From positions 62,001 through 126,000 of the forward strand of contig DASYBM010000009.1 in NCBI GenBank assembly GCA_036500765.1: DNA of 64,000 nt, in the 5' to 3' direction. Below are positions 36,268 to 44,268 of the stretch, piece by piece (the stretch's first letter is position 1; every line of letters begins with the position of its first letter). Position numbers and translations under genes: made by a program. The notes below the pieces were generated by a model. The model had not been told where the DNA came from. It was given only the letters and a program-made list of their open reading frames with translations, and made no database searches. This DNA comes from Candidatus Sulfotelmatobacter sp. (GTDB taxonomy: Bacteria > Acidobacteriota > Terriglobia > Terriglobales > Acidobacteriaceae).

Positions 36268-38325
36268 ATGGCGCAGATCGGCAGTTTTGCCTTGCTTCTC
36301 GCATTGGCACTGAGCATCTATTCGTTCGGCGTAGGCCTCCTTGCGCTCTTTTTCCCTGGCGATCCGCTATGGGAGCGCCTCGGTGAAACCGCCCGCCGCG
36401 CCGGCGTCGTCGTCTTCGGAGGAGTTTTTCTCGCCGCCGTCGCCCTCGTCGTCGCCGCCTTCCGCAACGATTTCACCATCGCCTACATCTTTCATCACAG
36501 TAACCGCGACCTCCCCGGCCGGTACAAATTCGCGACTCTATGGTCGGGGCAGGAAGGCTCATTGCTCTTCTGGTCACTGCTGCTCGCAGGCTACGGATTC
36601 GTCCTCCGTCTGCGCTACAAGACCGATCCCCGCCTCTTCGCCTACGCCTCCGTCGTTCTCGCCGGCGTGCAAATTTTCTTTCTGTCACTCGTAAATTTCG
36701 CTGCCAACCCCTTTGGCCTGCTTGAGGGCCCACTGCGCGCCGACGGCAGCGGATTGAATCCTCTTCTGCAATATCCCGAGATGGTCATTCATCCGCCCAT
36801 GCTCTATCTCGGCTACGTCGGATTCACCGTGCCCTTCGCCTTCGCCCTGGGCGCGCTCATCATGAAATATCCCGGCGAGAAGTGGATTCACATCACCCGG
36901 CGCTGGACCATGGTCACCTGGGGATTCCTCACCTGCGGCATTTTCCTCGGCGCACATTGGGCCTATGCCGTCCTCGGCTGGGGCGGCTACTGGGGATGGG
37001 ACCCCGTCGAAAACGCCTCGCTTATGCCCTGGCTGGTCGGCACCGCTTTCCTGCACTCGGTCATGATGCAGGAAAAACGCGGCATGCTGAAAGTCTGGAA
37101 CATGTGGCTGGTCTTCTTTACATTCTGGCTCGCGATTTGGGGAACGTTCCTCACCCGCAGCGGGATGATCGCCTCGGTTCACGCTTTCGCGCAGTCGGCA
37201 ATCGGAACCTGGTTCGCCTGGTTCCTGGGCATCAGCTTCGCCGCTTTTCTTTTCTTCTTCATTAAGAACAAAGACCACCTGAAGAGCGAGCACAAACTTG
37301 AATCGCTCATCTCCCGCGAATCGAGCTTCCTCTTCAACAACCTGCTCTTCGTGCTGCTCTGCTTCACCGTGGCTTGGGGAACGTGGTTCCCGAAAATCTC
37401 CGAACTGGTACAAGGCAACAAAGTCACGGTCGGCGCACCGTTCTATAACCGCGTCGCGATTCCTGTCGCGCTATTGCTGTTGATCCTGACTGCCGTTGGC
37501 CCCTTGCTCGCATGGCGTAAAACTTCCTTCGAAAGCCTGAGGAGGAATTTCGCCTGGCCCACGCTTGGCGCCGCCGCAGTCATGGCCTTCTTGATGATCA
37601 CGCCCCCAAGCTGGGGAGGACCCTTCGGCCTGCGTCCCTGGCAGGACATTTCCTACTTCTATTCCCTAATGGCCATCGGCCTCTGCGTGCTGGTCACGCT
37701 CACTATCGCAAGCGAGTTCTACCGCGGCGGCAAAGTCATCTCAGGCCATACCGGCCAGGGTATGTTCGCCTCCCTGGTCCAACTCACTCATCGCAACACG
37801 CGCCGCTACGGCGGATACCTCGTCCACTTCGGCGTGGTCGTCGTCATCATCGGTCTCGCCGGCGCCGCCTTCAATCAGGACAAAGAATCAGAAAAAGGAA
37901 TGGACTACGGCGACAAGATGACCATCGGCAGCTACACGCTGGTCTGCCGCTCCTACACCCAGGACGACGGCCCCAACATGGCCAGCGAATGGGCCGTCAT
38001 CGATGTCTACCAGGGCGACAAAAAGATCGACACCATGAATCCGGTGCGCGAGTTCTACAAGGCAAGTCAGCAGGCGTCGACCAAGCCGGATATCCGCTCC
38101 AGCCTGAAAGAAGATCTCTACCTCGTCTACGAAGGACAGAACGAAAAAGGACTGCCCATCATCCGAGCGCACCTCAACCCGCTGGTCATGTGGATCTGGC
38201 TGGGCGTAATCATCATCCTCGGCGGCACCGCCCTGGCCCTGATCCCCAACGCCCCGGCACCCGTCCGCATCGCAGTTCCCGCGCGCCGGATGGAACAAGC
38301 CGTCCCTGCCGTGACTGGAGATTGA
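36268..38325 (+). CDS. ccmF: Cytochrome c maturation haem lyase subunit CcmF
   Basis: Polytopic haem-handling protein of the cytochrome c maturation System I that attaches haem to apocytochromes with CcmH. The 685-residue protein has many membrane spans, HPPMLYLGYVG (about 175) and the tryptophan-rich haem-binding WWD block WGGYWGWDPVENASLMPWL (about 239). The start MAQIGSFAL fits known CcmF N-termini, so ATG 36268 is preferred to TTG 36253. The last 150 residues form the periplasmic domain and a closing membrane span. It leads an operon with ccmH and a ccmI-like gene. CcmABCDE and CcmG are not in the window. Confidence 0.95.
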   Translation: MAQIGSFALLLALALSIYSFGVGLLALFFPGDPLWERLGETARRAGVVVFGGVFLAAVALVVAAFRNDFTIAYIFHHSNRDLPGRYKFATLWSGQEGSLLFWSLLLAGYGFVLRLRYKTDPRLFAYASVVLAGVQIFFLSLVNFAANPFGLLEGPLRADGSGLNPLLQYPEMVIHPPMLYLGYVGFTVPFAFALGALIMKYPGEKWIHITRRWTMVTWGFLTCGIFLGAHWAYAVLGWGGYWGWDPVENASLMPWLVGTAFLHSVMMQEKRGMLKVWNMWLVFFTFWLAIWGTFLTRSGMIASVHAFAQSAIGTWFAWFLGISFAAFLFFFIKNKDHLKSEHKLESLISRESSFLFNNLLFVLLCFTVAWGTWFPKISELVQGNKVTVGAPFYNRVAIPVALLLLILTAVGPLLAWRKTSFESLRRNFAWPTLGAAAVMAFLMITPPSWGGPFGLRPWQDISYFYSLMAIGLCVLVTLTIASEFYRGGKVISGHTGQGMFASLVQLTHRNTRRYGGYLVHFGVVVVIIGLAGAAFNQDKESEKGMDYGDKMTIGSYTLVCRSYTQDDGPNMASEWAVIDVYQGDKKIDTMNPVREFYKASQQASTKPDIRSSLKEDLYLVYEGQNEKGLPIIRAHLNPLVMWIWLGVIIILGGTALALIPNAPAPVRIAVPARRMEQAVPAVTGD

Positions 38326-38340
38326 GGGTTCAAATTGTGG

Positions 38341-38362
38341 GGACGGACGCATTCGTCCGTCC
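38341..38362. repeat. REP-like hairpin between ccmF and ccmH
   Basis: GGACGGACG and CGTCCGTCC form a perfect 9-bp stem around CATT. With the flanking TTGTGG it matches the copy at 41489 over about 27 nt. It lies 15 bp after the ccmF stop, inside the operon, and might weaken or stabilise the transcript. Confidence 0.85.
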
Positions 38363-38447
38363 GGTTTTTGACTTTGCATTTGTTCTTGATTTTTCGTTGG
38401 CTCGGGCGTGCACGACCGAGGTCGAAACTCGGGGCACTGAAACAATT

Positions 38448-38927
38448 ATGTTGACGCGACCAAAACAAATCCTGACCTGCGGCTTGCTCTCTCTCGCCGT
38501 CTTCGCCCTTACCGGCGCGGGCGATCCCGCGACGCGCTTCAAAGAACTCGGCCATCAGATGATGTGCATCTGCAGTTGCAATCAGATTCTGCTCGAATGC
38601 AATCACGTCGGCTGCCCCGACTCCGACGGCATGCGCAACGAACTGATGGCCGCCGTCAGCCGCGGCGACAGCGACAGCCTGGTCGAACAATCCTTCGTGC
38701 AGAAGTATGGCCCCACCGTTCTCGCGGCTCCCACGAAAACCGGCTTCGATCGCACCGCCTGGATCGTTCCCTTCGTCGCTCTGGCACTCGGACTCACGCT
38801 CGTTGTGATGGTGATTCGCGCCTGGAAGAATCGTCCCACGCCCGCTATCGCCGACGGCCTGCGCCCAGTCCGCGGCGCCGAACTCGAACAATTCCGCGAC
38901 CAGGCCCGCAAGGAGACCGACCTATGA
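38448..38927 (+). CDS. ccmH: CcmH-type apocytochrome thiol oxidoreductase
   Basis: A 159-residue protein with signal peptide, a cysteine cluster and a C-terminal membrane anchor (about 105-125, WIVPFVALALGLTLVVMVI). CcmH reduces the CxxCH thiols of apocytochrome c before haem attachment. Instead of the usual LRCxxCQ, the motif is MMCICSCNQILLECNH with cysteines at about 40, 42, 44, 51 and 56, a variant I associate with Acidobacteriota. Redox-active spacing may thus differ from the E. coli enzyme. No ribosome site is visible before ATG 38448. It ends in a 4-bp ATGA overlap with the next gene. Confidence 0.88.
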   Translation: MLTRPKQILTCGLLSLAVFALTGAGDPATRFKELGHQMMCICSCNQILLECNHVGCPDSDGMRNELMAAVSRGDSDSLVEQSFVQKYGPTVLAAPTKTGFDRTAWIVPFVALALGLTLVVMVIRAWKNRPTPAIADGLRPVRGAELEQFRDQARKETDL

Positions 38928-39220
38928 GCTTCGAACTCGCCTGCTGTCTGCTAGCCACCCTCGCCGCGCTCTTCTACATTTTTTTCCCCGGGACGTTTTC
39001 CGTCGGCCGTGTTAAAACCCGCGCATCGTATCTGCGTGAGCGCAAAGATGTGGTCTACGAAAATCTCCGCGACCTGAACTTCGAATTCAAAGCCGGTAAA
39101 ATGCCCGAGTCCGACTATCAATCCCTAAAGTCTTCCCTGCAAGACGAAGCCGCCACGCTCCTGGCCGAAATCGCCCGCCTGGAAACCAAAGCGGATGGGC
39201 CCAGAAAAGCGAGATCATGA
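38924..39220 (+). CDS. Small CcmI-like membrane protein
   Basis: A 98-residue protein with one N-terminal membrane helix (residues about 3-22, FELACCLLATLAALFYIFF) and a cytoplasmic coiled-coil-like tail (SYLRERKDVVYENLRDLNFEF to LLAEIARLE). This is the layout of the N-terminal part of CcmI, which presents apocytochromes to CcmF/H, without the periplasmic TPR domain. AGGAG lies 8 nt before the ATG, and the gene overlaps both neighbours by ATGA, so translational coupling within the ccm operon is likely. The CcmI name is by context and topology rather than clear similarity. Confidence 0.75.
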   Translation: MSFELACCLLATLAALFYIFFPGTFSVGRVKTRASYLRERKDVVYENLRDLNFEFKAGKMPESDYQSLKSSLQDEAATLLAEIARLETKADGPRKARS

Positions 39221-40716
39221 AAGAAGCAAATCATTTGACCGTATTAAGACTTGTCATCCTGAGCGGAGCAGGAAGTGCGCGAAGCGCAGTTCCTGCGCAG
39301 TCGAAAGCCTGCCCTGAGCTTGTCGAAGGGGACCCCGTGCCCGCATGCGCGATAAACAGGCCCCGCAAGGCGTTCTCTCTACAAGTCGCGATCGCCCTGC
39401 TGCTCCTCTCCACCCTCGCCTCCGCCCAATCCCTGACCGGCACGGTAAAGAACTCCACCACCGGCCGCCCCGCCGCCGGCGACGAGGTTATCCTGCTCAG
39501 CCTCGGCCAAGGCATGGAAGAAGCCGGACGCACCAAATCCGACGCCAAGGGCAATTTCTCCTTCAAGCTCGACTCGCAAGGCCCGCACCTGATCCGCGTG
39601 ATCCACCAGGAAGTCACCTACCACCGCATGGTCCCTCCGGGAACAACGTCGGTCGAAGTCGCCGTCTACGACGTCGGCAAGAAAGTCGAAGGCATCTCCG
39701 TCGTCGCCGACATCATGCGCTTCCAGGCCACTCAGGGCCAGCTCCAGGTCGAGCGCACTTTCGCCGTCTTGAACAACTCCAAACCGCCGCGCACCCAGAT
39801 GAACGAGCACAACCTGGAGTTCTACGTCCCCGACGGCGCCACCATCAACGAAGGCCAGGCCATGACCGCCGGAGGCCAGCCCGTAAATTCCGCTCCTGTT
39901 CCGGAAGGGGCGAATGCCAAGAATCGCTATGCATTCCTCTTCCCGCTTCGTCCCGGCGAGACTCGTTTCAGCGTCGTCTACAGCGTCCCCTACACCGGCA
40001 GCATTAACATCGACGCGAAAAGCGTTTATCCGTTGGAGCATTTCGTCGCCATCGCTCCCAAGGCCATGCAATTTGCCGCCGCGCCCGGCACCAACTTTAC
40101 GGTCGCGCCTTATCCCGGCCAGCCCGATGCCAATGTGGAAGTAGCCTCCAATCTGGCACTCGGCCAGCCCATGGCCTTCAAGCTCAGCGGAGAAGGCATG
40201 CTGGCATCCCAGGCAGAAGAAGGGGAGCAGCAACCCAGCCAGGGACAGGGACAAGGACAAGCTTCAGCCGCGCAACCGGAAAGCCGTCCCGGCGGCGGCC
40301 TCGGCCCGCCCATCGACGCCCCCCCGCCCACGCAGAAATATCAGTGGTACATCCTCGGCGGATTAGCCCTGGCGCTGGTCGTCGGCGGAGTCTACGTAGC
40401 CTCCCGCCAGCAAGCCGCCAACCGCGACGCCCGCGCCAAAGGCAAAGGTTTCCCAGCGCTGGAAAGCGAAGATGATTATGAACTGGCGGAAGTTGCCGTC
40501 GCGCACGAGTCCCGCGCCGTCAGCGCTCGCCCGCAACCGGCATCCGCCCGCGGCGCATCTCCGTCCATGCTCCTCGAAGCCCTGAAAGAAGAACTCTTCC
40601 AGCTCGAAGTCGAACACACACAAGGGAAAATCACGCGGGAAGAATACCTACAGGCGAAAGCAGCCCTCGACCAAACCCTCCAGCGCGCCCTGAAACGCGA
40701 AGCGCAAAAAGCGTAG
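39217..40716 (+). CDS. Membrane protein with carboxypeptidase-regulatory-like domain and SHOCT-like tail
   Basis: A 499-residue protein, fourth gene of the ccm operon (ATGA overlap). After a repeat-derived N-terminus there is a membrane/signal helix (about 52-69, LQVAIALLLLSTLASAQ), a carboxypeptidase regulatory-like beta domain (SLTGTVKNSTTGRPAAGDEV onward, about 71-150), a longer beta-rich periplasmic part, a second membrane helix near 375-395 and a cytoplasmic C-terminus resembling a SHOCT motif (EVEHTQGKITREEYLQAKAAL). Residues about 12-38 (with ACPELVEG) are encoded by dispersed repeats that push the signal helix far from the start. A role in cytochrome c assembly is inferred from operon context only. 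Confidence 0.75.
   Translation: MKEANHLTVLRLVILSGAGSARSAVPAQSKACPELVEGDPVPACAINRPRKAFSLQVAIALLLLSTLASAQSLTGTVKNSTTGRPAAGDEVILLSLGQGMEEAGRTKSDAKGNFSFKLDSQGPHLIRVIHQEVTYHRMVPPGTTSVEVAVYDVGKKVEGISVVADIMRFQATQGQLQVERTFAVLNNSKPPRTQMNEHNLEFYVPDGATINEGQAMTAGGQPVNSAPVPEGANAKNRYAFLFPLRPGETRFSVVYSVPYTGSINIDAKSVYPLEHFVAIAPKAMQFAAAPGTNFTVAPYPGQPDANVEVASNLALGQPMAFKLSGEGMLASQAEEGEQQPSQGQGQGQASAAQPESRPGGGLGPPIDAPPPTQKYQWYILGGLALALVVGGVYVASRQQAANRDARAKGKGFPALESEDDYELAEVAVAHESRAVSARPQPASARGASPSMLLEALKEELFQLEVEHTQGKITREEYLQAKAALDQTLQRALKREAQKA
39252..39331. repeat. Compound dispersed repeat at the N-terminus of the 39217 gene
   Basis: GTCATCCTGAGCGGAGC (39253-39269), then an imperfect hairpin AGGAAGTGCGC/GCGCAGTTCCT around GAA (39270-39294), then a GCCTGCCCTGAGCTTGTCGA module (39307-39326) related to those in the loops at 12749 and 18733. 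All of it is translated. Confidence 0.75.
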
Positions 40717-40738
40717 CGACCATTCAAAATGCTGGTCC

Positions 40739-40812
40739 GGCACGAACCGGAAGGGCACAACTTCCAGTCGTGCCACTCAGCCGCCCACCAGGGAATAGGC
40801 TTTAGCGGCTGA
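40739..40812. repeat. Two inverted repeats after the ccm operon
   Basis: GGCACGA (40739-40745) with TCGTGCC (40768-40774), enclosing GGAAG/CTTCC; then TCAGCCGC (40777-40784) with GCGGCTGA (40805-40812). The second contains AGGCTTTAGCGGCTGA, related to the 33272 element. It supplies the last codons of the 40802 gene. Confidence 0.6.
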
Positions 40813-41278
40813 GGGCCATCGGTCCGCTTGGCTCAAGAACACGAATGAAGTTCATTGGTGGCTGCTTAACCGGTGTGCCGTCGCACTTTTGAAATGACAA
40901 GGTGTTGTACCGGATTGGCTCGATCTTCGTTACGACTAGTTGGGTTTTCCACGCAACGCGTTCGTTGGGCTTGTCATTCCACTCCTTAATCCAAGACTCG
41001 GGTATGACAGGGTCTGATAACTCGTAATGCGAGGTCGAAAACGGAATGATGTCGCAAATACTCAGCAGGTGCTCGACGTTCCTCCCCGCCATGTGGACGT
41101 ATCCGAGCATCGGGAATTTGAAATCATTTTTCTTCGCAAACCTGAACTTGACCCTCCAGTAATATTCATGCCCATCTGCCAAATGCTCCAAAACATCCTC
41201 GACCTCTTTTGGGTCTGGCCTCCAGCTAATCAGAATAGCGTCCACGGTGCCTCCGCAGGTTTTACCGCCCTGCATCAT
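40802..41278 (-). CDS. Hypothetical protein, possibly PUA/EVE-like
   Basis: A protein of about 158 residues, isolated between the ccm operon and htpX on the opposite strand. It has few arginine/alanine-rich stretches and a lower GC coding style than neighbours. Segments DAILISWRPDPKEVEDVLEH, YYWRVKFRFAKKN and VHMAGRNVEHLLSICDIIPF, plus aromatic and lysine residues, recall PUA-like or EVE domains that read modified nucleic acids, but I cannot confirm this. The open frame extends to 41338; ATG 41278 or 41275 gives a more natural start. The last five codons (MALSR) come from a dispersed repeat, suggesting the C-terminus was remodelled. Possibly acquired by transfer. Confidence 0.6.
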   Translation of the reverse strand: MMQGGKTCGGTVDAILISWRPDPKEVEDVLEHLADGHEYYWRVKFRFAKKNDFKFPMLGYVHMAGRNVEHLLSICDIIPFSTSHYELSDPVIPESWIKEWNDKPNERVAWKTQLVVTKIEPIRYNTLSFQKCDGTPVKQPPMNFIRVLEPSGPMALSR

Positions 41279-41488
41279 ACAGCGTATAGAGGCCGTCCAG
41301 AAAAAAAGTGCAGGCCCACAGTGAGCCCCACCCGCCAAACCCAGCTAACTCCTTACTCCGTAATATTTTGCCCGCAACTCATTGAGCCCCATAGATCGGC
41401 TCGCAAATTCCGTCCAAATCTATGATTCTAAGAGATCGATGAGGGGGGGAGGGGGGGACCTCCAAAGAAAATAGCCAAAAAATTGTGG

Positions 41489-41529
41489 GGACGGACGCAT
41501 TCGTCCGTCCCGGCCGAGCAAAGCTCGGC
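41489..41529. repeat. REP-like two-hairpin element before htpX
   Basis: GGACGGACG (41489-41497) and CGTCCGTCC (41502-41510) around CATT, then GCCGAGC (41513-41519) and GCTCGGC (41523-41529) around AAA. Both stems are perfect, the same two-hairpin plan as in imuB. Confidence 0.85.
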
Positions 41530-41604
41530 TGGCTCTCGCTGCCGGCACCATGCATCCCGCGAGGTCGCGTAACATCAAATGAACTAGTTCAGTTCGACAA
41601 AATT

Positions 41605-42477
41605 ATGGGAAACATGTTTAAAACCGCGTTCCTGCTGACCGCGATGACGCTGCTGCTGATGTTCTTCGGTCGCTACTTCGGCGGCGAGAACGGGATGTTC
41701 CTGGCGCTGGCCTTCGCCGCCGTCATGAACTTCGTCTCGTACTTCTACTCCGATAAGATCGCGCTGACGATGTATCACGCCCAGCCCGTCACGCGCGAGC
41801 AACTGCCGCGCGCCTACGCCGCCGTCGAGCGCCTCACGCAGAAAATCGGCATTCCGATGCCGAAAATGTACGTCATCCCCACGGACTCGCCCAACGCCTT
41901 CGCCACTGGCCGAAATCCGCAACACGCGTCCGTCGCCGTCACGCACGGGATTTTGGGTCTACTGAATGACGAAGAACTCGAAGGCGTACTCGCCCATGAA
42001 CTCGGCCACGTCAACAACCGCGATATCCTGATCAGTTCGGTCGCCGCAACCATCGCCGGCGCTATCACCATGCTCGCAAGCATGGGACGCTGGGCCATGC
42101 TCTTCGGCGGCTACGGAGGCGGTGACCGCGACCGCCGCGGCGGCGGAGGCCTGACCGCCCTCTTCATGCTGATCGTCGCCCCCATCGCCGCAGCGATGAT
42201 TCAAATGGCCGTTTCACGCTCCCGCGAATACGAAGCCGACGCGACCGGCGCACACTTCACCGGCAATCCCTACGCCCTGGCCAGCGCCCTGCAAAAAATC
42301 GATGCCTACGCGCGCCGCATGCCCATGCAGGCCAGTCCCTCGACCGCGCACCTCTTCATCATTCAGCCGTTCCTGGGAGTGAGTGCCGGAGCCTTCGCGA
42401 ACCTGTTCTCGACCCATCCTCCAGTCGCGAAAAGAATTGAGCGGTTGACGGGACGACCGGCGGAGTTTGTGCAGTGA
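41605..42477 (+). CDS. htpX: Membrane zinc metalloprotease HtpX
   Basis: Inner-membrane M48 protease that degrades misfolded membrane proteins together with FtsH-type control. The 290-residue protein has two N-terminal membrane spans (about 5-21 and 28-46), the zinc motif HELGH at about 131-135, further spans after it, and the third-ligand region SREYEADATGAHF. ATG 41605 (or 41614) gives the normal N-terminus; the open frame reaches back through a REP-like element to 41485, which would add 40 alien residues. No clear ribosome site is seen. It is followed by an inverted-repeat element. Confidence 0.94.
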   Translation: MGNMFKTAFLLTAMTLLLMFFGRYFGGENGMFLALAFAAVMNFVSYFYSDKIALTMYHAQPVTREQLPRAYAAVERLTQKIGIPMPKMYVIPTDSPNAFATGRNPQHASVAVTHGILGLLNDEELEGVLAHELGHVNNRDILISSVAATIAGAITMLASMGRWAMLFGGYGGGDRDRRGGGGLTALFMLIVAPIAAAMIQMAVSRSREYEADATGAHFTGNPYALASALQKIDAYARRMPMQASPSTAHLFIIQPFLGVSAGAFANLFSTHPPVAKRIERLTGRPAEFVQ

Positions 42478-42479
42478 AG

Positions 42480-42642
42480 GAGCTTCTAGCTGCTAGCTAC
42501 TGCCCAACGAAAAATGACATCAATCCCACGGGTCGAGTTTGCAAGCTTAGGCAAAGCAAGCGTTCTTCGTTTGCCCGCGCGAGAACTTGCGGGCCAGCAT
42601 GATCTGGTTGGCTAGAAGCTAACAGCTAGGAGCTAGAAGCTC
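42480..42642. repeat. MITE-like element with 19-bp terminal inverted repeats
   Basis: GAGCTTCTAGCTGCTAGCT (42480-42498) and AGCTAGGAGCTAGAAGCTC (42624-42642) are inverted repeats with one mismatch, enclosing 125 bp. Additional AGCTAGAAGCTAACAGCT words adjoin the right arm. There is no coding potential. It begins 3 bp after the htpX stop. Confidence 0.75.
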
Positions 42643-42681
42643 TGTGACGTACGTAACTCTGCCGTCCACAGCCGCAAATAG

Positions 42682-42687
42682 TAGAAT
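42682..42687 (+). promoter_or_regulatory. -10-like hexamer 7 nt before the MoxR gene
   Basis: TAGAAT ends 7 nt before ATG 42695. No Shine-Dalgarno sequence is present, suggesting a leaderless message. Confidence 0.35.
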
Positions 42688-42694
42688 CCAGACA

Positions 42695-43678
42695 ATGTCG
42701 CCTGAGACCGCTATCGCCGTTTCTCCCCAAGCCGCCGACAAGGCCGCTGACAAAGCTAAAGATCTCGAAAAAGCTCTCCTGCGCGTGATTCGCGGCAAGG
42801 ACGACGTCGTCCGCCTCGCGCTGGTCAGCATTTTCGCCCGCGGACACCTGCTGATCGAAGGCGTTCCCGGAGTTGGCAAAACGACGCTCGGACAAGCCCT
42901 CGCCCGCGCCATCGACTGCAAGTTTCAGCGCGTGCAGTTCACCAGCGACATGCTGCCCTCCGACGTTCTGGGGATTTCGGTCTACTCGGCACTGCAACAG
43001 GAATTCGAATTCAAGCGCGGGCCGGTATTCACGAATGTTCTGCTGGCCGACGAAATCAACCGCACCACGCCCAAAACGCAGTCCGCGCTGCTCGAGGCCA
43101 TGAACGAGGCCCAGATCACCGTCGACGCGCACTCTTACGAGTTGCCGCAACCATTCCTGGTAATTGCCACGCAGAATCCCGTCGAGCATCACGGAACATA
43201 TCCGCTGCCCGAGTCGCAACTGGATCGCTTCCTGATGCGCGTACGCATGGGATATCCCGACGCGCAAGCCGAGCGCCAAATTCTGCGCTCTGAAGCTGGC
43301 GCCGCGCATCTCGACGATCTGCGCCCCGTTCTCACCGGCGCGGATGTGCTCGCCATGCAGCAGGCGGTAAAACAAGTTCGCGTCGACGATTCGCTCGTAA
43401 CCTACGCTTTAGAGATCGTGCGCCGCACCCGCGAGTCGGAATTTCTCTCGCTCGGCGTTTCGCCCCGCGGATCGCAAGCTCTCTACCGCGCCGCGCAAGC
43501 CATGGCCTTTCTCGAAGGCCGTACGTTTTGCACGCCCGAAGATATCAAGCCGCTGGTCGTCCCCGTCTTCGCTCACCGCGTCGCCGTCAGCGGCCTCTAC
43601 GCCTCGACCCTGAAAAAATCCGAGCAGTCGGATCAGGTGCTGAAAGAGATTATCGAGAATGTCGCAGTGCCGATGTAA
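42695..43678 (+). CDS. MoxR-family AAA+ ATPase
   Basis: A 327-residue cytoplasmic ATPase with Walker A GVPGVGKT (about 60), Walker B LLADEINRTTPKTQ, sensor 1 in LVIATQNPVEHHGTYPLPES and the arginine in DRFLMRV. MoxR proteins act as chaperones that mature metal-dependent or VWA-domain partners, usually beside DUF58 and VWA genes. Here no DUF58 gene follows; the nearest VWA protein is at 45966. ATG 42695 is chosen because it begins the normal N-terminal helix; the frame is open to 42644. It lies between a MITE-like element and a DUF4149 gene. Confidence 0.93.
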   Translation: MSPETAIAVSPQAADKAADKAKDLEKALLRVIRGKDDVVRLALVSIFARGHLLIEGVPGVGKTTLGQALARAIDCKFQRVQFTSDMLPSDVLGISVYSALQQEFEFKRGPVFTNVLLADEINRTTPKTQSALLEAMNEAQITVDAHSYELPQPFLVIATQNPVEHHGTYPLPESQLDRFLMRVRMGYPDAQAERQILRSEAGAAHLDDLRPVLTGADVLAMQQAVKQVRVDDSLVTYALEIVRRTRESEFLSLGVSPRGSQALYRAAQAMAFLEGRTFCTPEDIKPLVVPVFAHRVAVSGLYASTLKKSEQSDQVLKEIIENVAVPM

Positions 43679-43752
43679 CAGTCGCCAGTGCCCAGTTGCC
43701 AGTTCTTCTTCCTCTGTGTTTCTCAGTGTCCTCTGTGGTTAGCTCTTGGTGG
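43679..43752. repeat. Short-word repeat between the MoxR and DUF4149 genes
   Basis: CAGTCGCCAGTGCCCAGTTG-type words (GCCAGT repeated) are followed by CTCAGTGTCCTCTGTGG, the same word family as inside dnaE2 at 21731-21748 and in imuA at 19151. Confidence 0.6.
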
Positions 43753-43766
43753 TCGCGTGACGAGTC

Positions 43767-43772
43767 TATAAT
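43767..43772 (+). promoter_or_regulatory. -10 hexamer TATAAT before the DUF4149 gene
   Basis: TATAAT ends 7 nt before ATG 43780; TTGGTG at 43746-43751 is a candidate -35 with a 15-nt spacer. The start would lie at or beside the first transcribed base. Confidence 0.45.
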
Positions 43773-43779
43773 TCCCGCC

Positions 43780-44268
43780 ATGTCCTTCCTTCGCTTTCTC
43801 ATGCTGATGTCGCTGGTCGCCTGGATCGGCGGGTTGATTTTCTTTGCGTTTGTGCTGGCACCCACGGTGTTTGCTCCGGGTGTTCTGCCTAACACGCATC
43901 TTGCTGGAAACATTGTCGGACGATCTTTGGGCAAGTTGCACTGGATCGCCATCGTTTCGGGAATAATATTTCTTGCCAGTTCTCTGTTTTATAGCCGCAT
44001 CACCGACGGGACTGCGCATTTTTTCGCCGTTCGTCACGTGCTCATCTGCCTCATGCTGGGACTCACGTTGCTCTCGCAGTTCTGGATTATTCCGCGCATG
44101 GATACGCTGCGCGCCCAAGTCAGCGATTTCGCGACCGTGCCGCTGGACAATCCCGCGCGCGCGGAGTTTGATTCTTTGCATGCATGGTCGACGCGCGTGG
44201 AGAGTGCGGTGCTGCTGCTGGGCTTAGTGGCGATTTACTTAACGGCGAACGCCTTCCATCAACCCTGA
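43780..44268 (+). CDS. DUF4149 membrane protein
   Basis: A 162-residue integral membrane protein with four spans (about 4-26 FLMLMSLVAWIGGLIFFAFV, 49-68, 77-96 and 137-158) and a conserved early pattern WIGGLIFFAFVLAPTVF typical of DUF4149/TMEM205-like proteins. The function of the family is unknown; the fold resembles small transporter or channel-like proteins. It ends 10 bp inside the convergent tag gene. The frame is open back to 43528 inside the MoxR gene, but ATG 43780 is right for the family and has TATAAT just upstream. Confidence 0.85.
   Translation: MSFLRFLMLMSLVAWIGGLIFFAFVLAPTVFAPGVLPNTHLAGNIVGRSLGKLHWIAIVSGIIFLASSLFYSRITDGTAHFFAVRHVLICLMLGLTLLSQFWIIPRMDTLRAQVSDFATVPLDNPARAEFDSLHAWSTRVESAVLLLGLVAIYLTANAFHQP

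Noticed and set aside
41443-41457. Two runs of seven G as a possible quadruplex or replication signal
   Set aside because: Only two runs are present, the gap between them is one base, and no DnaA boxes or replication genes are near.
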